Assembly (NCBI RefSeq): GCF_024703895.1
Contig: NZ_CP087968.1
Coordinates: 1,054,001 to 1,118,000 of the forward strand
Source of the DNA: Nocardioides sp. B-3
GTDB lineage: Bacteria; Actinomycetota; Actinomycetes; Propionibacteriales; Nocardioidaceae
Reading direction: 5' to 3'
Length of the DNA stretch: 64,000 nt
A model generated the notes under the pieces. That model searched no databases. It saw only the letters and a list, made by a program, of their open reading frames with translations, and had not been told where the DNA came from. The position numbers and the translations under genes were made by a program. Shown here piece by piece: positions 25,722 through 35,397 of the stretch (its first letter is position 1; each line of letters begins with the position of its first letter).

Positions 25722-26685
25722 CGGCTGCGGAAGAACTTCACGACGTAGGTCGTCTCCCCGGTCGGGGATCCCGTCGATGGTGATGCCCTCGACCGTCACC
25801 ACCGCCTTGCCGACCGGCGCCCGCGGCCAGCTTGCGGGCATCTCCCAGACCGGGGTCGGCATGCCCGGAGCGCCCTCGGGAGGGTGGACCTCGATGCCCT
25901 CGACCGGCGCTCCGTCGAGGGTGACATGGACCGTGGCATCGGTGAAGTCGGCGCCCTCGTCGCCGCTCGAGAGCGACCAGCGGCCGCGCGGGGTCGAGCC
26001 GGTTGGGGAACCAGCCCGCCGACGGCCAGCTGACCCACTCGGGGTTGGGCGCCGAGTCGTTGAAGGGACGGCCGAACAAGTAGGACACGTTCGCGGTCGC
26101 CGTACCCCCGAGACCGATCGCGGTGAGGGGCGGGTAGAGGAACCAGCGCCGGTGCCCGACGGCGAAGTTGATGTCGCCCCAGTCATCGAGGTAGTTCTCG
26201 ATCTTGTCGGCATTGGTCTCGCTGCGGATTCCCCGGTAGAGGTTGGACATCCCGGCGGCGTCGTAGCCCGCTTGCGTCCAGCACGGCCACGACTTCGGCG
26301 GGTAGTGGTTGACCGCGTTCTGCGCCGTCATCATGATCGCCGCCGCCTGCGCCTTGGGCACGGAGGCAACGTCCGGGCCCACCGGCTTCAGGCCTGCCAG
26401 CCGGCGGGCGAAGTTGATCGCTCCGAGCTGCTTGCTCGTCGACCCGTTGGCGAGCCGGCCCGTGGCACAGCTCTTGACGTCGCCGCCCACCCACCTCGGT
26501 CGGCGCTCGTCGGCAGCTCGCCACATCTCCTTGTACGCCGACCGCACCGCGCTGCGACTGTCCGTGTCGATCGCCTCGGCGGACCGTGGGGTGATGTCGT
26601 CCCGTTCGATCGCGCTCGCGCCGGGCGTCAGGCCAGCGGCGAGGGTCAACGCGACCGCTGCCGCGGCGAGGTGGCGTAGGCGCAC
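25718..26685 (-). CDS. Secreted CAP (SCP/PR1)-domain protein, frameshifted
   Basis: About 322 residues. Signal peptide MRLRHLAAAAVALTLAAGLT...ASA. The CAP core reads GAINFARRLAGLKPVG, AAAIMMTAQNAVNHYPPKSW, GMSNLYRG, YLDDWGDINFAVGHRRWFLY, which has the helix-His-Glu/Asp pattern of CAP proteins with a conserved GHRRW motif. C-terminal half is beta-rich (VHVTLDGAPVEGIEVHPPEG). Shifts near 26000 and 25760; the stop becomes TAA at 25718-25720 after ETTYVVKFF. CAP proteins bind lipids or cell-wall material; the role here is unknown. Confidence 0.75.
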
Positions 26686-26701
26686 GGGGGGACGCTATCG
26701 C

Positions 26702-27508
26702 TCACTGCTGGTTGGGGTCGGTCACCAGCTGCGGTGTCGCCTCCGGGATCTCGAGAACGACGGATCCACCCGCGACCGTCACGGTCTCGTCGATGTCCTC
26801 CCGGGCGCCGCCGTTCACGCGGAACCTGCCGGAGTAGACCGTGTCCACGCTCGGAGCGACCGCGTCGAGGTCGGTGTAGGTGTGGACCACGTCCCGGTCG
26901 GGGTACGGGTGTCCGGCGCTGCTCGTCGTGGCGGTCGTCTCGTCGCCGTAGTGCCGGGTGTAGGACGTCGGCGTCGCCTCGATCTCGACCGTCTGGCCGA
27001 GCAAGGTCAACGTCTTGATCGTCGGTTTGTTGTTGGTCGTGTAGAAGATCGTCTCGAAGTTCACGAGCGTCTGCCCACCCACCGGCTGGATCTTCGGCTT
27101 CGACTGGGGCCAGTCAAGGCTCTTGAATCGCTTGGCCACGATGGCGGCGATCGGTGGTGTGAAGACCTTTTCCTCCGCGGCCGTCAGGCATGCGGTGCCG
27201 ATGTAGACGCCGTTGCGCAGGACGGCGTAGATCGAGCCGGTCTCCTCGCCGACCGTGCAGGCTCTGGGGTTGCTGCAGAGCTCGGGCTCGGTCGACTCTC
27301 CGCGCCAACAGGCCCGGAAGACTTCGTAGACGGCTTCGGTGTCCGCGCTGGCCTTCTGCCTCAGCTCATCGCCGGTGAACTCGCATGTAACCGAAGCCGT
27401 CAGCAGATCCGCCGACTCGACGCAAACGGCGGCAGCTCGGGCTTCCGTGAACATGACCAGCGCCGAGGAGACAAGCACTAGTGCAACCCACTTCGCTGCG
27501 GCCTTCAT
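26702..27508 (-). CDS. Secreted protein, paralogue of the product of 28781-29692
   Basis: 268 residues, intact. Signal peptide MKAAAKWVALVLVSSALVMF-TEARA. Middle part has paired cysteines. The C-terminal domain reads PVGGQTLVNFETIFYTTNNK, VEIEATPTSYTRHYGDE and ends EATPQLVTDPNQQ. The same signature (GGETLVNFKTIL ... REATPQLVTDPN) ends the protein at 28781-29692. The start at 27508 is in an ATGA overlap with the lipoprotein upstream, once a shift in the latter is allowed for. Function unknown; beta-rich, extracellular, likely acting with its lipoprotein partner. Confidence 0.7.
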   Translation of the reverse strand: MKAAAKWVALVLVSSALVMFTEARAAAVCVESADLLTASVTCEFTGDELRQKASADTEAVYEVFRACWRGESTEPELCSNPRACTVGEETGSIYAVLRNGVYIGTACLTAAEEKVFTPPIAAIVAKRFKSLDWPQSKPKIQPVGGQTLVNFETIFYTTNNKPTIKTLTLLGQTVEIEATPTSYTRHYGDETTATTSSAGHPYPDRDVVHTYTDLDAVAPSVDTVYSGRFRVNGGAREDIDETVTVAGGSVVLEIPEATPQLVTDPNQQ

Positions 27509-28030
27509 TGGGACAACTGCACTAGGTCTGAGATGAGCCAGGGAATCCTCATCACTGACGAGCGAGGCTCGATAGACGACGTTGCCACCCTCAAGGACTT
27601 GCACCTCCGCTGCCTTCGATTCCTTGTAGCGAGTCACCGGCGTCACCACTTCGACCCGATAGTCGGACCCCTGCTCCGTGTCTTGGTCGTGCCGAACACG
27701 CACAATCTTCCAGCCGGCCCACTTCACGTACCCGCCGTTCGCGTAAAAGCTCTCGACCCGTTCCGCGGTCTCCGAGCAAGGGCGGCATTCCCGGGTGAGT
27801 AAAAGGAACGCGGTCGTCTCGCCCGTCGCCTGCATTTCTGCATTCGCCTCGTTGAAACGCCGGATGAACTCCTCCGGCGTCTCAGGCGCGGCGGTCGACG
27901 TCGACTCAGTCGGACTCGGCACCGACGTCGTCGGGTCAGGAATCTGTGGGACCGGCTCGTCTTCCGAACACGCACTGAGCAGCGCGAGCGAAACCGGGAG
28001 CGCGGCAGCGAGCGCGCGGCGTAGGGACAT
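27505..28030 (-). CDS. Lipoprotein, paralogue of the product of 28240-28784, frameshifted near its end
   Basis: About 175 residues. Signal and lipobox LPVSLALLSACSEDE, then EPVPQIPDPTTS, a sequence nearly identical to its divergent paralogue (DEPVPQIPDPTTSSP). A domain follows with C-x-x-C (RECRPCSETAERVESFYANG), VKWAGWKIVRVRHDQD. As sequenced, it fuses in frame to the next gene; a shift in the last 25 codons would give a TGA at 27505-27507 in the same ATGA arrangement as the paralogous pair. Probably a membrane-anchored solute- or wall-binding protein. Confidence 0.7.
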
Positions 28031-28239
28031 GACGGGTCCTTCCCCGAGAAGATTCGTCGCCCTGAACTTACCGCTGCGCGCCCTGCTTCGGCACTCTGCG
28101 CGGCAGGTTGTGGACAAGGCCGGCAGTTGGCTCGTTTGTCTCCACAGGTTGGACTTCAGGACTCGCCTTGGCGTCGCCCGTCATTTAGCGTGTTCGTCGT
28201 CCGGCTGGGGCCGGACTCTCTCGGGGAAGAAGGCTTGCA

Positions 28240-28784
28240 TGTCTTATTCGTTTGTACGTCGCGTCGCGATCGCCGCCGCCGCGATGCCGTTGCTGCTTGC
28301 TGGGTGCACCGACGACGAGCCGGTGCCGCAGATCCCGGACCCGACCACGTCGTCGCCGACGGCCTCGGAGACCACTGCCGCCCCCGAGCCCCGGGAGGAG
28401 CAGACCGAGGACGGAGCGATCGCGTTCGCGAGGCACTGGATCGATCTCCTGAACGATGCGCGGCTCGAGTTCGAGACGGAACCACTCGCGAACGCGAGTA
28501 CGCCCGAGTGCGCGACGTGCAGCAACTACGTGAGCCTGATCGACGAGTGGCAATCCGACGGCACCACGTACGTCAGCAAGCCATGGAGGATTGAGCAGGT
28601 CGGGGTCATCTCAAGCGAAGCGGACGCCGTCGAACTCGGACTACGCATCTTCAGACCGGTCGAAGAAATCACGAGCCCGGTCGGTGAGGTCGAGAAGAAC
28701 CGCGGAACACGGGCGACTTACGCCGCAACATTCCACTGGGGTGACAGTGGCTGGCGCATGCACGAATTGGTGATTCCGGAATGA
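28240..28784 (+). CDS. Lipoprotein, divergent paralogue of the product of 27505-28030
   Basis: 181 residues, intact from ATG 28240 (MSYSFVRRVAIAAAAMPLLL-AGC). Lipobox LLAGC, then DDEPVPQIPDPTTSSP. Domain with PECATCSNYVSLIDEWQSDG (C-x-x-C followed by a Ser/Tyr helix), WRIEQVGVISSEADAVELGL and a C-terminal TFHWGDSGWRMHELVIPE. It resembles DUF6318-like actinobacterial lipoproteins in pattern (low certainty). Divergently transcribed from its paralogue across 209 bp. Its stop overlaps the next start (ATGA at 28781-28784). Confidence 0.75.
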
Positions 28785-29692
28785 ACGGCCGGCTCTGGCC
28801 CTGCCACTGGCTCTGTTGATCGCGTGCATCTCCCTCTCCCCCGGCGCAGGCGGGGGACAAGGACGGCACCGACGTGAGCGATGGACCCACGACGTTCGAT
28901 GTGCAGAACAGCGAGAACGAGGGAGTCCGAGGACGAACCCGGGGAAATCCACCCCCGGCGCGCAGGCCACGCCAGCAAACAACTCTGGCCCAACTGGACC
29001 CCAGCCAGTGGTGAAATACGTTGCCCTCTGCGTACACGGAGACGCCAGCCGGGGAAGGAAGCGCCTTCGGATGCCCCTCCGGCGAGCAACTGGGTTGCGG
29101 TGAAGGTGGGTTCCTATTCAAGGTCTACGTGACCTTCCCGGGACAGCCGACAGAAACCTCGACCGAGTGCATCGAGCCCGGCGATCCACCGCCCCCCACC
29201 GAGACGGCGCCCGTCGACATCCCGAGCGAGGTACTGAAGGCCTTCGAGAAGGTGCCGCTCCCTGCGTCCTCGATCAGCATCCAGCCACCCGGAGGCGAGA
29301 CGCTCGTGAACTTCAAGACGATCCTGTCGACACCGGCCGCACAGCACCGGGTCACGGTCCACCTCGACAAGGTCAAGATCGACGTCGTGCTCGAGCTGAC
29401 GCCGAGTCACTTCTTGTGGAAGCACGGCGATGATTCGGTTCAGGAATCGTCCAACGCCGGTGCCGTGTGGACCGAGGGCGCGGAGGTCGACGGCGAGGGC
29501 TTCATCACCCACGTCTACACGCAGAAGCTCAAGGCCGCTCAGGTCAGCGTCGACACCACCCGGTCCGCCCGATTCAGGGGTCCCGGCGACAAGGAGTGGC
29601 GAAACGTCGACGGAACCGTCACCAAGGTAGGCGCGCCCGTCTCGCTGGCCGTTCGGGAAGCAACACCCCAGCTCGTCACCGACCCGAACTGA
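28781..29692 (+). CDS. Secreted protein, paralogue of the product of 26702-27508, frameshifted
   Basis: About 300 residues. Starts in the ATGA overlap (MNGRLWP), then after shifts near 28805 and 28850 reads a signal sequence (ALLIACISLSP) and later GEGSAFGCPSGEQLGCGEGG, VYVTFPGQPTETSTECIEPG. C-terminal domain QPPGGETLVNFKTILSTPAA, ELTPSHFLWKHGDDS, ending REATPQLVTDPN. The last 160 residues are in one clean frame. Paired with the lipoprotein upstream exactly as its paralogue is. Function unknown. Confidence 0.65.
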
Positions 29693-29923
29693 CCAAGTCG
29701 GCACCTCACCCGCGCGGTCAGGGGCCACAAATCCGGGAATCGTCGGGACACGCCGTACGGCGAAAGCGACACGCGGCAGGCAGATGCACTCGCCCTCTCG
29801 AAGTGGCCCCGGCCGTCGCACCCGCCGACAATGGTGGCGGCACCTCGCAGTCCGAGGCCCCACATCCACGCCATCTGCCGCCCACCCCCAGAGCGAAGCG
29901 GGCCAGCCGCGAGAAGGCGGCGA

Positions 29924-29974
29924 GCTTCAGTGTGGACTTGGTGTCACCAGGTGACACCAAGTCCACACCGAAGC
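29924..29974. repeat. Palindromic repeat, copy 1
   Basis: Core at 29931-29967: arm TGTGGACTTGGTGTCACC, centre A, then its exact complement; outer bases (GCTTCAG/CCGAAGC) extend the dyad with one mismatch. It lies between two convergent genes (ends 29692 and 30088), so a bidirectional terminator role is plausible. The same repeat recurs at 49498-49542 and 50570-50606. The rest of the 395-bp gap 29693-30087 shows nothing I can name. Confidence 0.8.
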
Positions 29975-30087
29975 GTCTCAACGAAGCACCTGCAAATGCC
30001 GCGAGGGGCGGACCACCGTGGTGGCCCGCCCCTCGTCTTCCCCGGCCCGCCAGCCGGGGTCGAGTCGGCTGGCGGAGGCTTGGTGGG

Positions 30088-30445
30088 TCAGTCGTCGCTG
30101 ACCGGCACGCGGAGCCTCTGGCCCGCGGAGAGCGCGGCGGACTCGAGGGCGTTGAGCCGCTCGATCTCGTGCATGGTGGAACGGATGTCGCCGTCGACGT
30201 TGAGCTCGGCGGCGATGCCCCACAGGGTGTCGCCGGTGCCGACCATGACGATCTCGGTCGGCTCGGCCTTGCCGGGCGTCTCGGAGCCAACGGCCACGGA
30301 GCCCGGGAAGAAGGCGGCGATGAGCAGCAGCGTCAGCGCCGCGAGGAACACGACGACGCGACCGCGGCGCGTGAGGCGCACCGAGCTGGTCGGACGGGCG
30401 ACGCGCGGGGGCGGAGAAAGTGGGGGAAATGCTGAGGGTGCTCAT
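30088..30445 (-). CDS. LysM-domain protein divergent from lexA, likely SOS cell-division inhibitor (DivS/ChiZ/YneA-like), frameshifted
   Basis: About 119 residues. Starts MSTLSISPTFSAP (ATG 30445, SD GGGAGG). A shift near 30405 joins VARPTSSVRLTRRGRV and a single membrane helix (VVVFLAALTLLLIAAFFPGS). It ends with a LysM domain: VMVGTGDTLWGIAAELNVDG ... HEIERLNALESAALSAGQRL. Membrane-anchored LysM proteins divergent from lexA (YneA in Bacillus, DivS in Corynebacterium, ChiZ/Rv2719c in Mycobacterium) delay division during DNA damage. The gene has a PafBC-type promoter and shares the LexA boxes with lexA, which fits that role. Confidence 0.8.
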
Positions 30446-30490
30446 GTTGGCCTCCCGGGGGAAGATCAGCCGGTCGTGGGGTCGAGGGAA

Positions 30491-30513
30491 TGTCTAGACG
30501 GAGCCACCGACAA
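30491..30513 (-). promoter_or_regulatory. PafBC/RecA-NDp-type promoter of the divS-like gene
   Basis: Minus strand TTGTCGGTG, 8 bp (GCTCCGTC), TAGACA, followed by T. Nineteen bases are identical with the site at 1269-1287. The -10 ends 46 bp before the ATG, giving a leader of about 39 bases. LexA boxes lie just upstream, suggesting dual control as described for the mycobacterial homologue. Confidence 0.6.
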
Positions 30514-30539
30514 CGGCGGTGGGTCGAAGAGACGTTCGA

Positions 30540-30647
30540 TCGAACATGTGTACGACGGTAGAGCATGTGTTCGAACGACGCAAGCACTCGGACGAACATT
30601 TGTTCGATGGATCAGAACCTCCGACACGCCTTCGAACAAATGTTTGA
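30540..30647. promoter_or_regulatory. Cluster of LexA boxes between the divS-like gene and lexA
   Basis: TCGAACATGTGTACGA (30540-30555, one mismatch), a half-site GTTCGA at 30569-30574 followed by TCGAAC, ACGAACATTTGTTCGA (30592-30607) and TCGAACAAATGTTTGA (30632-30647). All fit TCGAAC-N4-GTTCGA with at most one or two changes. The last is 55 bp from the lexA ATG, suited to autoregulation; the first lie nearer the divS-like promoter. Confidence 0.85.
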
Positions 30648-30702
30648 ACAACCGCTCGGCTGTGACTACGGTGAGACCAATCGATCCGCAGGAGGCGCCG
30701 CC

Positions 30703-31432
30703 ATGGCGAAGAAGGAAACACCGGACGCACAGGTCCTGCCCATGCCCGACGGACCGCCCGACGCCACGGGCCTCACTCCTCGCCAGCAGCGGGTGCTCGC
30801 GACCATCAAGGACGCCATCGAGACCCGGGGCTATCCACCGAGCATGCGTGAGATCGGCGCCGCCGTTGGCCTCACCAGCTCCTCCAGCGTCGCCCACCAG
30901 CTCAAGACGCTCGAGGAGAAGGGGTTCCTGCGACGCGACCCCAACCGGCCGCGTGCGTTGGAGGTCTTCCTGCCCGAGCTGATGGCGGCACGTCGCTCCA
31001 TCTCGAGCGCCGACGAGTCGACGTACGACGAGACAGACATCGGCAACACCGCTCCCCCGGCGACCTACGTCCCCATGGTCGGGCGGATCGCCGCCGGTGG
31101 GCCGATCCCGGCCGAGGAGCGGATCGAAGAGGTCTTCCCGCTGCCCAAGTCGCTGGTCGGCGACGGCACCCTGTTCATGCTCGAGGTCTCCGGCGACTCG
31201 ATGATCGACGCGGCCATCTGCAGCGGCGACTACGTCGTGATCCGCCGGGGAGCAGACCGCGGAGAACGGCGACATCGTCGCGGCGCTGATCGACGGCGAG
31301 GCGACGGTCAAGACGTTCCAGCGCAAGGACGGCCACGTCTGGCTGATGCCGCACAACGTCAACTACGACCCCATCGACGGCACCAACGCCACGATCCCGG
31401 GCAAGGTGACCGCGGTCCTGCGCCGCATGTGA
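30703..31432 (+). CDS. lexA: LexA repressor, frameshifted
   Basis: About 243 residues. Winged helix-turn-helix [40 protein letters not shown]. Autocleavage site in [14 protein letters not shown] (Ala-Gly), Ser-Lys dyad: [19 protein letters not shown], and K in [16 protein letters not shown]. One shift near 31255 between GDYVVIRR and [17 protein letters not shown] 30703 with SD AGGAGG. RecA-stimulated self-cleavage derepresses the SOS genes; targets in this window should include lexA itself, the divS-like gene and the tns operon. Confidence 0.95.
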
Positions 31433-31610
31433 GGCTCGTCGATTGACCCAAATGCGGGCATGCGTCCGGGCGCACCCCTCCCGCACGCTTGACGGACCTC
31501 ATCCTTGGCCGGCAGCCGCGGGCGGCCCCGGACATCCCTGATCTGATCCCCGGGGTCGACCGGGGACAAGCCCGATGCCGGTCAACCGTCAGCCGGGCTT
31601 GGGTAGAACA

Positions 31611-32396
31611 GTGACGATCCTCGCTCCACGCCCCACGGCGTCCGACACTCCGATTTCAGCGCGCAGCAGCCGCCGCGGCCTGCGCGAGCTCGGCTTCATC
31701 GCGCTTCTCTACATCGCGTACGCCGCCTCGCGGGTCTTCGCAGACGACGCGCTCGCGCCGGCGCGGACCGGGCGTGGCGCATCGTCGACATCGAGGGCTC
31801 CCTGTTCGTCGACGTCGAACGCGACGTCGTCGCGTGGTTCGTCGAGCACGACGTGGTCGGGCTGCTGGCGGCGTACTACTACGCGACCGCCCACTACGTC
31901 GTCACGGCCGTCGTCCTCGGCTGGCTCTACCGGCGCCGCGCCTCGCTCTATCCTCGGGCCCGGCAGATCCTGATCGGCAGCACGCTGGTCGCGCTGGTCG
32001 CCTACCTGTTGATGCCGACCGCGCCGCCGCGGCTGGTCGGGTTCCCCGACCTGATGGCGATGCACGCCGACAGCGGCTGGTGGGGCGAGGCCGCGTCGGC
32101 GCCGCAGGGCGTGGGCTGGATGACCAACCAGCTCGCCGCCTTCCCGAGCATGCACGCCGGCTGGTCGCTGTGGGTCGCCCTCGCGGTCACCGCCGCGACC
32201 ACCCACCGCGCGCTGCGCGCGGCCGCCCGGGGCACACGTGGTCCTGACCGCGATCGTCGTCGTCGGCACCGGCAACCACTGGCTGCTCGACGTCCTCGTC
32301 GGCTGGGGCATCGTCCTCCCGGCGTGGCGAACAACGGGTGAACGTCTCGAGCCCGGGCGTGATCTCCCGCCCGCTGCGTCGTTGTCCGGTGCGTGA
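31611..32396 (+). CDS. PAP2/Aur1-family membrane phosphatase or inositolphosphotransferase, frameshifted
   Basis: About 261 residues (an in-frame ATG at 31575 is the alternative start; GTG 31611 begins VTILAPRPTAS). Several membrane helices: LGFIALLYIAYAASRVFADD, LLAAYYYATAHYVVTAVVLG, ILIGSTLVALVAYLLMPTAP. PAP2 motifs: FPSMHAGWSLWVALA (SGH-type) and, after a shift near 32230, VVVGTGNHWLLDVLVGW (the His-Asp pair). Another shift lies near 31775. These enzymes dephosphorylate or exchange head groups of phospholipids. The stop overlaps the PhoD start as GTGA, so the two are coupled. Confidence 0.8.
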
Positions 32397-34097
32397 CCTC
32401 GACTCCACGCACCCTCCCCCGGCGAACCGTCCTCGCCTCCGCCACCGCTGCCACCGCTGCGACTGCCGCCACCGGACTGTCCGGGACCCCAGCGGGCGCC
32501 GCACCTGACAGCACCTTCTTCCGGCACGGCGTCGCCTCCGGTGATCCGCTGCCCGACCGGGTCGTGCTCTGGACCCGCGTCACACCGACGAAGGACTCCA
32601 CGCCCGGTTCCGGGACGGGACCCCGGGTCACCGTCGAGTGGGAGGTCGCCACGGACCGACGCTTCCGCACGGTCATCAGCAGCGGGAAGGTCGCGACCCA
32701 CAGCGGACGCGACCACACCGTCAAGGTCGACGCCACCGGCCTGCGGTCGGCCACCCGGTACTACTACCGCTTCACCCTGCGCGGCCGGCACAGCCCGGTC
32801 GGTCGCACCCGGACCGCGCCGGCGCTTGACGCCACACCCGCCAACCTGCGGTTCGGCGTGGTCTCGTGCGCCAACCTGCAGGCGGGCTGGTTCTCGGCGT
32901 ACAGGCACTGGCCCGACGCGACGACCTGCACGCAGTCCTGCACCCGGGCGACTACCTCTACGAGTACGGCCCCGGACAGTACGGCTACGGCCGGGCCGAC
33001 GTGGACGTCCGCGCCCACGTACCCGCCCACGAGATGGTGCGACTGGCCGACTACCGCCAGCGGCACGCGCAGTACAAGCTCGACCCCGACCTCCGGGCGC
33101 TGCACGCGCGCTATCCCTTCATCGTCACGTGGGACGACCACGAGGTCACCAACGACCAGTTCAAGGACGGCGCCGAGAACCACCAGCCGGACGAAGGCGA
33201 CTACCTCGTACGGCGCCAGCGGGCCCATCGCGCGTACGACGAATGGATGCCCGTGCGACTCGAGGGCACGGCCGAGGTCGGAGACGGGACCCAGTTGTTC
33301 CGCGAGCTCACCTTCGGCAAGCTGGCCCAGCTGAGCATGCTCGACCTGCGCACCTACACGCGACGAGCAGGTTGCCACGACTGCGCCGACGCCGGTGCCG
33401 AGCCTCGAGGCGAAGGTGAGCGATCCCGATCGCACGATCACCGGCCGCGAGCAGCTCGACTGGCTCACGTCGTCGCTGCGCCGGGCCCGGCCGCAGTGGA
33501 AGATCGTCGGCAACCCGGTGATGATCGCGCCGGTCACCTTCGCGCAGCTGCCGACCCAGCTCATCGACCCGCTCAACGACGTCACCGGGATCCTGCCGCG
33601 CGACGGTGCGCCGTACAACGTGGACCAGTGGGACGGCTACACCGACGACCGGCGCGAGCTCTTCACCGCGATCCGCGACCGTCGGCTGCGCGACGTCGTC
33701 TTCCTCACCGGCGACATCCACTCAGCGTGGGCCTGCGACCTGCCCTACGACGTCGCCACCTATCCGGTCGGCGAGTCGGCGGGCGTCGAGTTCGTCTGCA
33801 CGTCGGTGACCTCGAACAACCTCAAGGACATCACCGGCACGCCCGCGCGCACGACCAGCCTCGCGGTCGAGGCGACCATCCGAGGCCAACAACCGGCACG
33901 TGAAGTACCTCAACTTCGACGATCACGGCTTCTCCGTCTTCGACCTGACGCCGGCTCGCGCGCAGATGGACTACTTCGTCATCGGCGACCGCAGGGATCC
34001 CGGGGCCGGGGTGTCGTGGTCCGCGTCGTGGGCCACGCTCTCGGGCACCAACAAGGTCGTCCCGGTCTCCGCGCCGGTCGGAGGCAGCGATGTGTGA
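32393..34097 (+). CDS. phoD: Alkaline phosphatase D (PhoD-like), Tat-exported, frameshifted
   Basis: About 567 residues. GTG start 32393 in overlap with the PAP2 gene. Tat signal LPRRTVLASATAATAA (twin Arg). Fn3-like N-terminal domain (FFRHGVASGDPLPDRVVLWT), then the metal site: LHPGDYLYEYG, VTWDDHEVTND, VFLTGDIHSAWACDL. C-terminal RHVKYLNFDDHGFSVFDLTP and YFVIGDR. Shifts near 32920, 33365 and 33890. Calcium/iron-dependent phosphodiesterase/phosphatase acting on phosphate esters outside the cell. Confidence 0.9.
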
Positions 34098-35382
34098 GTC
34101 ACGGTCCACGGCGTTCGGCGACGGGCTCGCCGAGATCCGCGCCGGTCGGCGCACCCTGCTCGCGGCGGGCGGAGCAACGCTGCTCTCGACGCTGGTGGGC
34201 TTCGACCCGGCGTTCGCCTCCAAGTCCGCCAAGCGCGCCTACGTGCTCGTCCTCGACGGCTGTCGCCCCGACGAGATCACGCCCGGCCTCATGCCGCGCA
34301 CCAGCGCGCTGCGCGACGCCGGACTCAACCACCCCTACGCGTCGTCGGTCCCGATCATGGAGACCATCCCCAACCACGTGATGATGATGACCGGGGTGCG
34401 GCCCGACCGCAGCGGTGTCCCGGCCAACTCGATCTTCGACCGCACACTCGGCGCCGTACGCGAGATGGATCGTCCGACGGACATCAAGGTGCGCACGGTC
34501 ATCGAGCGCCTGAACAAGGCGGGCCTGAGCACCGGCACGGTCCTGTCCAAGGAATACCTGTACGGCGTGTTCGGCGGCCGCGCCACGCACCGCTGGGAGC
34601 CGGCCCCGATCGTGCCGGTGTCCGGGCACGCGCCCGACGTCTTCACCATGCAGGCGGCCCCGGCGATGCTGGCCGAGCACGACCCGCACCTGATGTTCGT
34701 CAACCTCGGCGACATCGACCGCTTCGGCCACAGCGACCTCACCGGACCGCTCGGGCTCAAGGTCCTGCGCCAGACCGCCCTCGCCACGACGGACGTGCAG
34801 GTGGGCCGGTTCGTCGACGCGCTCAAGACGGCCGGTCGCTGGGACGAGTCCATCGTGATCGTGCTCGCCGACCACTCGATGGACTGGTCGCGACCGGACG
34901 CGGTGATCTCCCCGGCTCCCGTGCTCGAGGCGGATCCACTGCTCGCCGGGAAGGTCCAGATCGCCGACAACGGCGGCGCCGACCTGCTCTACTTCACCGG
35001 CCCGGTCGCGGAGCGCGATGCCGCCGTGGCCCGGATGGTGGCACTGGCGACCTCCGTCGAGGGCGTGCTCTCGGCCCACGACCCACGGCGCACGACCCGG
35101 CTGCGCACGGGTCCGCTCGGCGGTGACGTCGTCGTGTTCTGCAGGGCCGGCTGGCGCTTCAGCGACCCGTCGCTCACCTCGAACCCGATCCCGGGCAACC
35201 ACGGGCACCCGGCCACCAAGTCGATCCCGTTCTTCATCGGCGGTAGACACCCCCGGGTGCCGCGCGGTGTGTCGCGCTCGGCGGAGGCACGCACGATCGA
35301 CGTGGCGCCGACGCTCGCCGACTTCTTCGGCGTCGGCGGACCGCGCGGCGGCTACGACGGTCGGTCGCGGCTGCCGCGCTGA
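34090..35382 (+). CDS. Alkaline phosphatase superfamily phosphodiesterase/nucleotide pyrophosphatase, exported
   Basis: 430 residues, intact; overlaps the PhoD 3' end by 8 bp. N-terminal Tat-like sequence RAGRRTLLAAGGATLLSTLV. Metal sites: VLVLDGCRPDEI (first Asp), ETIPNHVMMMTGVRPDRSGV (catalytic Thr region), NLGDIDRFGHSDL, VLADHSMDWSRP, GNHGHPATKSIPFFIGG. This order identifies the nucleotide pyrophosphatase/phosphodiesterase branch. With PAP2 and PhoD it forms a three-gene phosphate-scavenging or lipid-processing unit. Whether phosphate controls it cannot be told; no Pho box is obvious. Confidence 0.85.
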   Translation: MCESRSTAFGDGLAEIRAGRRTLLAAGGATLLSTLVGFDPAFASKSAKRAYVLVLDGCRPDEITPGLMPRTSALRDAGLNHPYASSVPIMETIPNHVMMMTGVRPDRSGVPANSIFDRTLGAVREMDRPTDIKVRTVIERLNKAGLSTGTVLSKEYLYGVFGGRATHRWEPAPIVPVSGHAPDVFTMQAAPAMLAEHDPHLMFVNLGDIDRFGHSDLTGPLGLKVLRQTALATTDVQVGRFVDALKTAGRWDESIVIVLADHSMDWSRPDAVISPAPVLEADPLLAGKVQIADNGGADLLYFTGPVAERDAAVARMVALATSVEGVLSAHDPRRTTRLRTGPLGGDVVVFCRAGWRFSDPSLTSNPIPGNHGHPATKSIPFFIGGRHPRVPRGVSRSAEARTIDVAPTLADFFGVGGPRGGYDGRSRLPR

Positions 35383-35397
35383 CGTCTGCCGGGGCGC

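Noticed and set aside
1269-30513. A 19-bp identical sequence at 1269-1287 and 30495-30513, first taken for a recombination or attachment site.
   Set aside because: Both copies lie at the same position and orientation before gene starts and match a known damage-promoter motif, so promoter function explains them better.
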